DNA of 64,000 nucleotides from Pseudomonadota bacterium (lineage in GTDB: Bacteria; Myxococcota; Myxococcia; Myxococcales; Myxococcaceae), in assembly GCA_023426545.1 (NCBI GenBank), contig JAFAAN010000159.1, positions 12,170 through 76,169 of the forward strand, written 5' to 3'. This document shows positions 54,439 to 62,811 of this stretch, in pieces. Numbering within the stretch: position 1 is the first letter of the stretch; every line of letters starts with the position of its first letter. The notes under the pieces were generated by a model. The model was not told the origin of the DNA, searched no databases, and saw nothing but the letters and a program-made list of their open reading frames with translations. The position numbers and the translations under genes were made by a program.

Positions 54439-54969
54439 ATGAGCGAGCAAGGTTATCCAGTCACCGTGGCGGTGCGTCGTCCCGACGGGCGAGTGGAGCA
54501 GGTGCGTGTGGGCACGGCGTTCAAGAGCGGCGAGGGCTTCACGCTGACGCTGGGAGAGATGTCCATCGGCGGCACGCCGGATGCGGCGGTCCCGGCGGCG
54601 CGGCGTTCGGCGCCCGCGAGCGGCGGCGGGGGCGGCGGCGACGGAATGGTCTTCCCCAACTACGGTCGCAGCAAGGGCGCGCCCATCGTCGGCGCGAGCA
54701 TGGGCGACCTGGAGTTCTACGCCAACGGCGCGCGCCGCTCGCTGAATGACGCGAGCAAGTCGCGGTGGCACGACAAGGAGCGCCAGCTCCTCGCCGCCAT
54801 CGAAGCGGAGATCGCGCGTCAGCGAGGCGGCGATGCGGGCGATGAGGGCGGCTATGGCGGCCAGCAGGGCGGCGGCTACGGCGGCGGACGGGGTGGCGGC
54901 TACGGCGGGGGGAGCTACGGCGGCGACGACATCCCACCGCCGACCGACGACGACAACATCCCGTTCTGA
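54439..54969 (+). CDS. Hypothetical protein with SSB-like acidic C-terminal tip
   Basis: The 176-residue protein has three parts: a small beta domain (VTVAVRRPDGRVEQVRVGTAFKSGEGFTL, about 7-45), a compact helical block (VFPNYGRSKGAPIVGASMGDLEFY...RQLLAAIEAEIARQ, about 72-132), and a Gly/Tyr-rich linker (about 135-160) ending in DDIPPPTDDDNIPF. The last seven residues (DDDNIPF) copy the tip by which single-strand binding protein recruits repair and replication proteins. The OB fold of SSB is not recognisable. It may join or modulate the SSB interactome. The ribosome site is weak. Confidence 0.78.
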   Translation: MSEQGYPVTVAVRRPDGRVEQVRVGTAFKSGEGFTLTLGEMSIGGTPDAAVPAARRSAPASGGGGGGDGMVFPNYGRSKGAPIVGASMGDLEFYANGARRSLNDASKSRWHDKERQLLAAIEAEIARQRGGDAGDEGGYGGQQGGGYGGGRGGGYGGGSYGGDDIPPPTDDDNIPF

Positions 54970-55457
54970 GCTGTTCCCACGGGTGAGTGGCCGCCCGGCC
55001 TCGGGCGGCCTTCCCGGTGTGTTGAATTCAGCACGGATGTCTCATCCAGACAGGCAGTGCTGACGCTTTTGCGCCAAGACAGGCACTCGCAGTGAGATGC
55101 TCAGCCCTCGTGTGTTGCATGGGTCCTGATTTACTCATGCATGTATCACGGGGTTTCACTCAAGGCGAAGTCAGCTGAGACACCTCCGGTGACATACTCA
55201 GTCACCAGGAGAGAATTCTCAGCGCCGGATGCTTCATTCTCGCGAAGCGCTGCTTCATTTGTGAAGCACCGGAAATCCCCAATAATCCCAGGCGGTTCCT
55301 ACGAATTCCGGCAGGGTGATGATTCACGAGTGAATCCACCTGGCAGGTCGGGGGTAGTCGTTTCAATGACTTCGTAAGTGGCCTGAATCCTGCTCAACCC
55401 CCGCTTGCCAGGGAATCTCTCCCATGTGGTGAGGCTGTGAAAAAACGGGGCGATTAA
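54970..55457. promoter_or_regulatory. AT-richer intergenic region with several inverted repeats
   Basis: Composition drops to near 50-55% GC. Dyads seen are GCTTC-N8-GAAGC (55231-55248), GCTTCA-TTTG-TGAAGC (55252-55267) and GATTCAC-GA-GTGAATC (55321-55336). It is probably the control region of the KAS III-like gene, or it may hide a small RNA. A 78-codon frame at 55141-55377 lacks coding-type codon use and is not called. Confidence 0.5.
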
Positions 55458-56570
55458 ATGACACCCAATGTCTGTGTCGTCGGAGCAGGTGCCTTCGTTC
55501 CTTCACGCGTTGTGAGCAACGAGCGCATCGCCAGAGCCATCCCGGGATGGTCGGCGGAGCGCATCGAAGAGAAGATAGGGATTCGCGAGCGCCGCTTCCT
55601 CTGGGACATCGACGAGGCCTCCGGCTGCGCGGTGCCTCCGCCGGACAACGACGGGCACATCTACCCGGCCAGCAACACGGACATGTGCGAGGTGGCGCTC
55701 CGCAAGGCGCTCGCGCAGTCCGGCGTGGACGCGAAGGAGCTGGACGCGCTCTTCGTGGTGACGTGCACGCCGGACGCGCCGCACTTCAATCATGACGCCA
55801 TGGAGCTGCACCGGCGGCTGGAGCTGCGCGAGGACGCCTTCGGCCTGCTGGTGGACGACGGGTGTGGCGGCACGCCGTACGTGCTGGACATGGTGAAGAA
55901 GATGATGGACGGGGGCCGCTTCCGCACGGTGGCGGTGGTGGCCTCGGCCTTCACGTCGCCGCTGGTGAACCGCGAGGTCTACACGGACGAGCTGCCGCCC
56001 GGGCCCGGCCGCGCGAAGACGCTGCAGGGCTACCTCTCCATGTACGTCTTTGGAGACGGCGCGGGCGCGGTGGTGCTCCAGGCGAAGCCGGGTGAGGAGG
56101 GGACGCAGGGCATCCTGGCCTCCTTCTCCGGCAATGCCTATGGAGACCTGGTCATCCGCAAGGGCGGTGGCCTGTTGAAGCTCCCGTACCAGCCGGGGCG
56201 CATGCGTCTGGCGGACATGGCCTTCGTGGTGGATGGCTTTCGCGTGGCGCGCAGCTATCCTGAGTACATGCAGAAGTGCCTCGACACGGTGCTCGGGCCG
56301 CGTCCCGAGCTCCGCTCGCAGGTCCAGCGGTACTACTTCCATCAGCCGAACAAGCGCGTGATGGACGCCTTCGTGGAGCGGGCGGGGCTGCCGCGCGAGG
56401 CGGTGGCGTGCAATGTGGATCGATATGGCAACACCTCGGCGGCGGGGATGCTCATCCTCCTTGCCGAGGACCTTGAGGCGGGTCGCGTGCGGCTGGGAAG
56501 TGGCGACCTGGTGGTCGTGGCCGCGGTGGGAGCGAACATCCACTACGGTGCGCAGCTCGTGAGGTTGTAA
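55458..56570 (+). CDS. 3-oxoacyl-ACP synthase III (FabH)-like condensing enzyme
   Basis: The 370-residue protein has the complete thiolase-fold triad: Cys136 (LVDDGCGGTPYVLDM), His295 (YYFHQPNKRVMDAF) and Asn325 (VDRYGNTSAAGMLILLAEDL). GDGAGAVVLQ and the N-terminal VVGAGAFVPSRVVSNERI also match. It is somewhat longer than FabH (about 317) because of an insert after RFLWDIDEASGC. It is probably a specialised acyl-condensing or acyl-transfer enzyme in lipid or secondary metabolism. Its stop overlaps the start of the DUF2378 gene by one base (TAATG). Confidence 0.9.
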   Translation: MTPNVCVVGAGAFVPSRVVSNERIARAIPGWSAERIEEKIGIRERRFLWDIDEASGCAVPPPDNDGHIYPASNTDMCEVALRKALAQSGVDAKELDALFVVTCTPDAPHFNHDAMELHRRLELREDAFGLLVDDGCGGTPYVLDMVKKMMDGGRFRTVAVVASAFTSPLVNREVYTDELPPGPGRAKTLQGYLSMYVFGDGAGAVVLQAKPGEEGTQGILASFSGNAYGDLVIRKGGGLLKLPYQPGRMRLADMAFVVDGFRVARSYPEYMQKCLDTVLGPRPELRSQVQRYYFHQPNKRVMDAFVERAGLPREAVACNVDRYGNTSAAGMLILLAEDLEAGRVRLGSGDLVVVAAVGANIHYGAQLVRL

Positions 56571-57166
56571 TGGACAAACTGGATGCGAACATCGCCAGGG
56601 AGCTGGAGGCGCGGCTGGCGCTGGCGACGAAGGACGACACGGCCCGAGGCCTCTTCTTCAACGGAGTGGTCTCCGCCGTGCGGACTCTGGGCGGTGACTC
56701 CGCGGTGGCGCGCTGTCTGGAGGCGAGCGGGGAGACGCGCTTCATCGACTTCTTCAACTACCCGGTGTCCTCGTTCTTGAAGATGTCCTTCACCGCGGCG
56801 CAGGTGATGGCGTCCCAGCACGGAGGCTTCGACGGGGCGCTGCGGCGCATGGGCGTGGTGGCGACCACGGACTTCCTGTCATCGGCGGCGGGCAAGACGC
56901 TGTTGCTGCTGGCGTCGGACAGCCCGAAGCGGCTCGTGGGCAACCTGCATTCGGGCTATCGCGCGGCGGTGAGCTACGGCGAGCGCAGCGTGAAGTGGAC
57001 GGGCGACACCAGCGGCGTCTTCACGATGAAGCGGGACTTCATGCCCCCCTCGTACCACGAGGGAACGCTGCAGGCGGTCATCGAGGCCGTAGGTGGCAAG
57101 CAGGTGCAGGTGCACGGCCGCCAGACGGGGCCGCTCGACGCCGAGTACACGCTGTCCTGGCAGTAG
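56570..57166 (+). CDS. DUF2378 (TIGR02265) protein coupled to the KAS III-like gene
   Basis: The 198-residue protein is a paralogue of the product at 6947, with the same blocks and the same ending (AEYTLSWQ). Shared marks are ARGLFFNGVVSAVRTLGGDSAVAR, FTAAQVMASQHGGFDGALRRMG, SGVFTMKRDFMPPSYHEGTLQAV and GGKQVQVHGRQTGPLD. The one-base TAATG overlap with the upstream gene indicates coupled translation and a shared task, perhaps binding an acyl product; that part is inference. Confidence 0.92.
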   Translation: MDKLDANIARELEARLALATKDDTARGLFFNGVVSAVRTLGGDSAVARCLEASGETRFIDFFNYPVSSFLKMSFTAAQVMASQHGGFDGALRRMGVVATTDFLSSAAGKTLLLLASDSPKRLVGNLHSGYRAAVSYGERSVKWTGDTSGVFTMKRDFMPPSYHEGTLQAVIEAVGGKQVQVHGRQTGPLDAEYTLSWQ

Positions 57167-57282
57167 CCCACGTCACGGGGCCCTCTCTCTCCGCGTTGGA
57201 GCGGCACGGGAGAGGTGTGCCCCGGTGTTGAAGGCGGAGCGGTTGGCTGAACCCAGCTCGTGGTCCGGATGGGGAGGAGCGC

Positions 57283-57894
57283 ATGTCGCGGCTGTATGGG
57301 AGCGCGGTGTGGGTGGTGGGAGCGCTGCTGCTGTCGGCGGAGGCTCACGCCAGTGAGGTGGTGATGCAGTTCCGCACGCAGGAGGACCCCGCGGTCCCGG
57401 CGGACGCGGCGGTGTGCGCGGCGGCACCCTTCACGGCGAACGTGAAGCTGGGCGCGAGCGTCTACGTGCCACAGCACGAGCCCGCTGACGGCAAGGTGGT
57501 GGACGCGGGAGGTCGGCGTGTGGGCACGGCGACCGCGTGCATCGAGATGACGGACGCTGCGTTCCCCGCCGGGCAGCAATTGAATGTCTACATGCGCTAC
57601 GTCCTCCCGGAAGGCGGCTTCACGGCGAGGGGCACGTGCACGGTGGTGAGCAACGACGTGCCGGCGGACGGGCTGGTACTGGCAGGGTGCGCGATGCGGC
57701 TCGTGGACGTGCCAAAGGGCTTCGTGGGCGGAACGGTGTCGAGCACCAGCGTCTTCAACCCCCGGAGGTTGCCGGGCTACGCGACGGGCTCGTACTACAC
57801 GCTCTACGCCTACCGTGACGGCAAGCCGGGCGACACGCGGAGCCCGAAGAAGGAGGTCCGAAAGGCCGGTGCCGCCGCGAGCGGGCGACAGTAG
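57283..57894 (+). CDS. Secreted hypothetical protein with conserved cysteines
   Basis: The 203-residue protein has a signal peptide (MSRLYGSAVWVVGALLLSAEAHA), a beta-rich body with four cysteines (AVCAAAPF, TACIEM, GTCTVV, AGCAMRL) that could form two disulfides, and a basic C-terminal tail (DTRSPKKEVRKAGAAASGRQ). GGGGAGGAG precedes the ATG. No family recognised. It is 116 bp after the DUF2378 gene, so a shared transcript is possible. Confidence 0.75.
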   Translation: MSRLYGSAVWVVGALLLSAEAHASEVVMQFRTQEDPAVPADAAVCAAAPFTANVKLGASVYVPQHEPADGKVVDAGGRRVGTATACIEMTDAAFPAGQQLNVYMRYVLPEGGFTARGTCTVVSNDVPADGLVLAGCAMRLVDVPKGFVGGTVSSTSVFNPRRLPGYATGSYYTLYAYRDGKPGDTRSPKKEVRKAGAAASGRQ

Positions 57895-58310
57895 CTCCGG
57901 TCCGGTGCCGACATGGGGGCGTGGAGCGGCGCCCATGCTCCACGACACTCGCAGGGGACCTCATCGACCGCGCACATCCAGATGGGGTGGTATCGGGCAC
58001 CACGGTGGTGTCCCGTCCTGCGTACTTGGATGGTCGCGCTACAGGGCGTCGCATTCGCCTTGTCGCTACCGCGCGGCTCGATGGCATTCGCCAGTGCAAG
58101 ACATGATGGGCACGCGGCGACAGGCATCGCATTCATCCTGCCGCTACCGCGCATCCAGATGCTCCTGCCCAGAGGTGGAGGGGCGTAGGCACGCGGTATC
58201 GAAGGGGGCATTCCCAGCCGTGCCTCGTGGTGCCTCTCCATTCGTGTCCCGGTGGACGCCGTCTCCGGCGTTGCATTTCCAGCGTCGGGCCACCGGGCCA
58301 TGATGCGCGC
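57895..58310. repeat. Intergenic region with imperfect direct repeats
   Basis: No gene is supported in these 416 bp. Two imperfect copies of a roughly 42-bp phrase begin at 58041 (ACAGGGCGTCGCATTCGCC) and 58120 (ACAGGCATCGCATTCATCC), both continuing into CGCTACCGCGC. A CGCGC...ATCCAGATG phrase also recurs near 57969 and 58149. They look like decayed repeats. Confidence 0.5.
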
Positions 58311-59780
58311 ATGGACCGCAAGCGGATGGAGCTCTACGCGGCGCTTGGCTATCGGGCGCCTTCCACCTCCAGGGCACGAGTCGGGCATGCGCGCGTTGGC
58401 GTGGAGCAAGAGGGCGCGAGCGCGGAGGTGCTGGAGCTACCGCCCCTCGGGCTGGAGGACCTGTGCGCCCTGCGCGAGCGCTTCCTGCATGAGCCGGAGG
58501 CGGTCCTCGCGCTCATCCGCCAGGGCCTGGGCGCGCCCGTATCGGAGGGGGCCTTCGTTCATGTGCTCCAGGAACTGGAGCAGTTGCTACGCGAGCCCGA
58601 GGCCGCGCTCCAGGCCATGCAGCAACCAGCGCTTCGCGCAGGGGCCGCGGTGTGGCTTCCCCCGAACTTTCGCTTCCCGCTGATGACGCATGAAATCCCC
58701 ATCGACCCGGCGCGAACGAAGTTCGAGCCGATCGCGGACCTGCGCGGCTGGTTGCTCTTCAGCGGGAAGGCCTGGCTGCACGGCGCCATGCACCGGGCCC
58801 CCTTTCGCCGGCACGACGACGTTCATCACGCCAGCCGGTTCCGCTACGCGCTTCGCGAGCCAGCGCCGGGGCGCCCGGTGGAGGTTGCGTTGTTCTCCGG
58901 CTTTGGCACGGGGGAGTACCCCGCGCGCTACGTGGCGCGGCAGCTCGTGATGAGAGGCGAGCGCCTGGAGTACGCGGTGCACCTGGGCGGTGTGTACTAC
59001 GCGGGCCGGCAGGGGGAATTCGATGCGCACGTGGCCGAGCCCCTCGAGCCGCTGCTCCCAGTGACGACGCTGATGACGCTGAACGCGAGCGCGGAGATGC
59101 GCTCGGGAGGCACGCCCTTCTTCCGCTACCTGGACGAGCGCCGGGGCGCCTCGCGAGCGAAGCAGGTCCAGGAGGGCAGCTACTTCTGCTTGGCCTCGGA
59201 GCGTTTCCAGCTCATCGGCCTGGACACGGCGTACTTCGAGCCAGGGAGGCACCGGGAGCCCGTGCTGCTGGGCTGGCTGGAGTCCGTGCTGGAGGAAGGC
59301 CGCGCGCGGGGCGCAACGAACATCCTCATGAGTCACGATGCGCCCTATCGCTATGGGGAAGCCCGTCCCTCCACGCTGTTCGAGGACCTCCGGACGCTGG
59401 CGGTCGAGCGGGCGCTGGTGGACGTCTGGTGCTGGGGCGGCACGCCGCACGGAGCGCTCTTCGACCGAAGCGCCGCGCTCCCCTTCCTGGGCGTTAGCCT
59501 GGGCTCGGCGGGGCTGCCGGTGCCCGTGGCCGAAGCGGGGCTGCCGTCACCGGCACCGCTTCGGTTCCTGGAGTCGCGCTCACGTTTCCCGTCGTCGACG
59601 GGCATCAGGCCGGAGCTGGGAAGCAACGGCTACGGCTCGATGTTGTTGCACGCCGACGGCACGCTGGAGCTCCAGCTCCTGGATTGGATGGGCTGCGTGT
59701 GCTGTACGGCCACCCTCTCCCGAGAGGGCCAGGGGCCACTTGGCTTCGAATCCCTCGAAGCGCTCGGCGAGGAGCGGTGA
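58311..59780 (+). CDS. Metallophosphoesterase-like protein lacking the metal ligands
   Basis: The 489-residue protein has a helical N-terminal 180 residues, then the calcineurin-like phosphoesterase layout with changed ligands. SGFGTGEYPA stands where active members have (A/S)DFGTG; HLGGVYYAG replaces HLGDVYYSG; LNASAEMRSGG replaces GNHDMYSGG; MSHDAPYRYGE replaces the SHH motif (about residues 195, 224, 257 and 341). The framework residues are kept, so the fold should stand while the di-metal centre is gone. It is probably a binding protein or an enzyme with a new mechanism. No signal peptide. Confidence 0.78.
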   Translation: MDRKRMELYAALGYRAPSTSRARVGHARVGVEQEGASAEVLELPPLGLEDLCALRERFLHEPEAVLALIRQGLGAPVSEGAFVHVLQELEQLLREPEAALQAMQQPALRAGAAVWLPPNFRFPLMTHEIPIDPARTKFEPIADLRGWLLFSGKAWLHGAMHRAPFRRHDDVHHASRFRYALREPAPGRPVEVALFSGFGTGEYPARYVARQLVMRGERLEYAVHLGGVYYAGRQGEFDAHVAEPLEPLLPVTTLMTLNASAEMRSGGTPFFRYLDERRGASRAKQVQEGSYFCLASERFQLIGLDTAYFEPGRHREPVLLGWLESVLEEGRARGATNILMSHDAPYRYGEARPSTLFEDLRTLAVERALVDVWCWGGTPHGALFDRSAALPFLGVSLGSAGLPVPVAEAGLPSPAPLRFLESRSRFPSSTGIRPELGSNGYGSMLLHADGTLELQLLDWMGCVCCTATLSREGQGPLGFESLEALGEER

Positions 59781-59802
59781 GCGCGCGCCTCACGGCATGG
59801 CG

Positions 59803-60456
59803 TCACAGCCACACGCGCGTGTACCAGGGTGGGCGGGATGGAACGCTCATCAGCCGCGCGACATCTCGAGGCCGGGGCACGGTGGTGTACCGGAGCCGGT
59901 AACCGTGAGGCAGCGTCTTCCAATAGTTCAGCTGCCACGGCACCAGTGCCTCGCCGCGCTTCGACTCGACGACGGGTTGGTTCTCGTCTCCGAGTGACTC
60001 GTGGAAGCGGAACTCCGCTTCAGCGGCTTCGAGACTCGCGGCCTCGATGACCCACGTGTCCGGCGCATCATCCGCCGAGGGCTCCTGCCCGGCATTGACG
60101 TATCGGCTCCAGTCGGGTCTGGCGTGGCGCTCCCAGACAGCGCCACCGGCGGGAGTCAGCTCGTAGCCGAAGAAGGAGCGGGGCTGCCAGGCGTCGATGG
60201 CTCGCGATATCTCGTCGGGGGAGAACAACTCCTGGAGCCCGTTGGGAAACGCATGGACCCGGATGAGCCCGCGCTCTGCGAGCAGCGACAGGCGCTCACA
60301 CAGCTCGTGCCGGGACATCCTCGGGTCGTCCGCCATGTTGAGCGCGACATGGGGAAGGGGGGCGACGAGCATGTGCAGCGGCGTGGGCAGCTCCATGACG
60401 ACCTCCAGCAGCCAGAGGTCCAGGACATCCACGTTCTCGGTGTCGTTCGAGGGCAT
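59803..60456 (-). CDS. Hypothetical protein with possible winged-helix segment
   Basis: The 217-residue protein starts MPSNDTENVDVLDLWLLEVVM. Residues about 35-70 (MADDPRMSRHELCERLSLLAERGLIRVHAF) read like a winged helix in which rules for a gene-specific helix are not clear. The remainder is rich in Trp, Tyr and charged residues (PDWSRYVNAGQEP, LVPWQLNYWKTLPHGYRLRY). It follows the SnoaL-like gene by 5 bp, so the two form one operon. Could be an immunity-type protein; not recognised. Confidence 0.7.
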   Translation of the reverse strand: MPSNDTENVDVLDLWLLEVVMELPTPLHMLVAPLPHVALNMADDPRMSRHELCERLSLLAERGLIRVHAFPNGLQELFSPDEISRAIDAWQPRSFFGYELTPAGGAVWERHARPDWSRYVNAGQEPSADDAPDTWVIEAASLEAAEAEFRFHESLGDENQPVVESKRGEALVPWQLNYWKTLPHGYRLRYTTVPRPRDVARLMSVPSRPPWYTRVWL

Positions 60457-60461
60457 GGGAC

Positions 60462-60944
60462 TCACACGGTGGGAATGCCATGCTCGCGCATGAAGGCATC
60501 CAGCGATTTTCGAGCCTGGGCCTGGACCTTCTTCTTCAACATCGGCGTCCACCCGAGCACCAGCCCCGCGGGGCCGAGCGCCTGACGGGACCAGGCCCAG
60601 AAGTCGAAGTGGTCGCGGTGCCGGACAATCTTGCCGTCGCGGAACTCGAACTCGGCGTCGATGCGGTTGAGCACCTTCCTGCCGGTGGCCCCGAAGGTGT
60701 AACGCGCATCCCAGTGGGCGCGGCCCTGTCGGTCATCGGCCTGGACGTCGCGGAAGGTGACCTCCAGGTCCTTGCCGCGCTCGCAGAGCATGAGCCACAT
60801 GGCACCGGGCTCCCGGTGATGGAGTCCGACGAAGGCTTCGTCCGTGAACGACACCTCGGGATGGTAGCAGGCCGCCATGGCCTGGGCGTCACGTCGTTGG
60901 AATGCCGAATAGAAGTCAGTGATGAGCTGGGCGTGCGCGTGCAT
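60462..60944 (-). CDS. SnoaL/NTF2-like protein with polyketide-cyclase-type fold
   Basis: The 160-residue protein begins MHAHAQLITDFYSAFQRRDAQAMAACYHPEVSFTDEAF, a standard NTF2-like opening. WDARYTFGATGRKVLNRIDAEFEFRDGKIVRHRDHFDFWAWSRQALGPAG follows. The last 30 residues are basic (KKKVQAQARKSLDAFMREHG). Likely a small enzyme or ligand-binding protein. Heads the two-gene unit with the protein at 59803. Confidence 0.88.
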   Translation of the reverse strand: MHAHAQLITDFYSAFQRRDAQAMAACYHPEVSFTDEAFVGLHHREPGAMWLMLCERGKDLEVTFRDVQADDRQGRAHWDARYTFGATGRKVLNRIDAEFEFRDGKIVRHRDHFDFWAWSRQALGPAGLVLGWTPMLKKKVQAQARKSLDAFMREHGIPTV

Positions 60945-61084
60945 GGGTTGGGTGTAGCAGAGCTGTCAGTGTGAGTGCGTCCACTGCATCGCCGCCAGGG
61001 CGCACCGAAGACGCATGGTGATGGGGTGGGCACCGCGCTACCCCGACGATTCCGCGTCGTATGCCATGGCGCTGGGGGTGGTGC

Positions 61085-62181
61085 ATGAGCAGTCTGAATC
61101 TCGGCGGCGTGGTGGGGGGGCTGCTGGCGGCGCTGCTCATGGGCGTGAGCGCCCTCCCAGGGAGCGCCCACGCGCAACGCTTCTCACCCGCGCGGACCCT
61201 GACCACGACAGCGGTGGGGTTCCAGGCCCCCCAGGTGGGCACCTGGGAGGGGGATGTCCACGTCGTCTGGGTCGACGGGGCGGCGGAAGGGACGGAGGTG
61301 CGCTACCAGCGCAGCATGGATGGAGGGCTCTCCTTCCAGCCGGTGCACAGCCTCAGCGCGCCGAGCGCGGTCCCCAGCGCGAACGTCCGAGGCGTCAAGG
61401 TGTTGGCCAACGGCTTGCGGCGCAGGGGGACCACGTCTATGTGCTGTGGAACGGCGCGGGCAGTGAGGAGGCATCGAGCCTCTATTTCCGGAGGAGCACC
61501 GACGGAGGCCGCACCTTCGAGCCCATCCAACAGCTCAAGGGGCTGGGAGAGAGCGCTCGGGACCACACGCTGACGGTGCAGGGCCGTGACGTCTATGTGG
61601 TGTGGACGGAGTGCGGCACGGGGCTGTCGACGTGCGAGGTGCTGCTGCGCCGGAGCGCGAATGCGGGGCGCTCCTTCGGCCCGGTGGTGAACGTCAGCAA
61701 GGACGGGAATGCGTCCACCCGGCCCCAGGTCGTGACGCGTGATTCGCGGCTCTTCGTCGCATGGCAGGACCTGCCCCCGGGGAGACTGGGGCCGGACATC
61801 GCTCTGGCCATGAGTGTCGACGGCGGCACCACCTTCACGCCTCCCCGGACGGTGACGCCGACGCAGGTCCAGTCGCTGTCGCACCGAATGGTGGCGGCGG
61901 GGATGGGGGTTCGGCTGGTCTGGACGGACGGCTTCAATGGCGAGCGGGAGGTGCTGACGCGCGCCACGGAGGGGCTGGGCCTCGGCCTGGGCCCGGTGGA
62001 GAACCTGAGCCGGAGCCAGGAGGACTCGGGTGAGGCGTCCATGGCGTCCTCCCGCTGTGGCGCCCAGGCGCATGTCGTCTGGCTGGAGGGGGGCGCACCC
62101 CATGGCAACGCGGTGCTGTACCGCCAGGCGACGCTGCCTTTCCCCGGGCTCTACTGCCTGTTGTGGCCGGACGCCCTATGA
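61085..62181 (+). pseudogene. Exported BNR/sialidase-like repeat protein with apparent frameshift
   Basis: The signal peptide (LLAALLMGVSALPGSAHA) and first repeats (VGTWEGDVHVVWVDG, SMDGGLSFQPVHSLS) lie in one frame up to about 61420 (VKVLANG). From about 61425 the coding pattern moves to the frame of LAAQGDHVYVLWNG, YFRRSTDGGRTFEPIQQL, VYVVWTECG, SANAGRSFGPVVNVS and MSVDGGTTFTPPRTV. Without the shift the first frame ends at 61573. Total length is a multiple of three plus two. The S-x-D-x-G-x-(S/T)-F Asp-box repeats indicate a beta-propeller. Either an inactivated gene or a sequencing error. Confidence 0.75.
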
Positions 62182-62291
62182 GTGAGGCGCGAGGACGGGC
62201 TTACGGCAGAGGGGGCGAGGTGTATGCAGGTGGACCGTTGGCGTGCGGAATCGGGCGGCGTTGAGCGGGCGTGCGTGGCAGATTGCGGCCC

Positions 62292-62798
62292 ATGGCTCGC
62301 GACATCGTCATCTGGCCCCATAAGGTCCTCACCACGTCCACCAAGCCCGTGACTGACTTCGGCCCTCCGCTCGAGAAGCTCCTGGAGGAGATGGCCGAGT
62401 CCATGAAGGAAGCCGAAGGCATCGGCATCGCCGCCAACCAGGTCGGCGAGCCCCTGCGCGTGGCGCTGGTGGGGCGGGAGGACGGCACGTCCTTCGAAAT
62501 CATCAACCCGCAGATTCTGGAGAAGAAGGAACCGGTGAAGCTGGAGGAGGGCTGCCTCTCCGTCCCGCGCGAGTGGGAGAAGTGCCCGCGCTTCCACAAG
62601 GTGAAGGTGCGCTACCAGGACAAGACGGGCGAGTGGCACGAACTGGAAGCGGAAGGTCGGACCGCCCACATCCTTCAGCACGAAATCGACCACCTCGACG
62701 GGCACGTCTTCGTGGACCACCTCTCCAGCCTCAAGCGGACGCTCATCCTGGACCGGATGAAGAAGCTGCAGAAGGTGATGGCCCGCCAGAAGGGCTAG
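62292..62798 (+). CDS. def: Peptide deformylase
   Basis: Removes the formyl group from new proteins. The 168-residue protein carries all three motifs: GIGIAANQVG (about 45), EEGCLSVP (about 92) and QHEIDHLDGHVF (about 134), which give the metal ligands Cys, His, His and the catalytic Glu. EREW..C after motif 2 is slightly different from the usual region. The ATG at 62292 has only a weak ribosome site; a GTG seven codons upstream is possible. It does not adjoin fmt here, so it may be an extra copy. 13 bp before the next gene. Confidence 0.95.
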   Translation: MARDIVIWPHKVLTTSTKPVTDFGPPLEKLLEEMAESMKEAEGIGIAANQVGEPLRVALVGREDGTSFEIINPQILEKKEPVKLEEGCLSVPREWEKCPRFHKVKVRYQDKTGEWHELEAEGRTAHILQHEIDHLDGHVFVDHLSSLKRTLILDRMKKLQKVMARQKG

Positions 62799-62811
62799 AG
62801 AGGAAGACGGA

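Noticed and set aside
55141..55377. 78-codon frame in the AT-rich spacer
   Set aside because: Codon third positions are not GC-rich, there is no ribosome site, and the region is full of hairpins.
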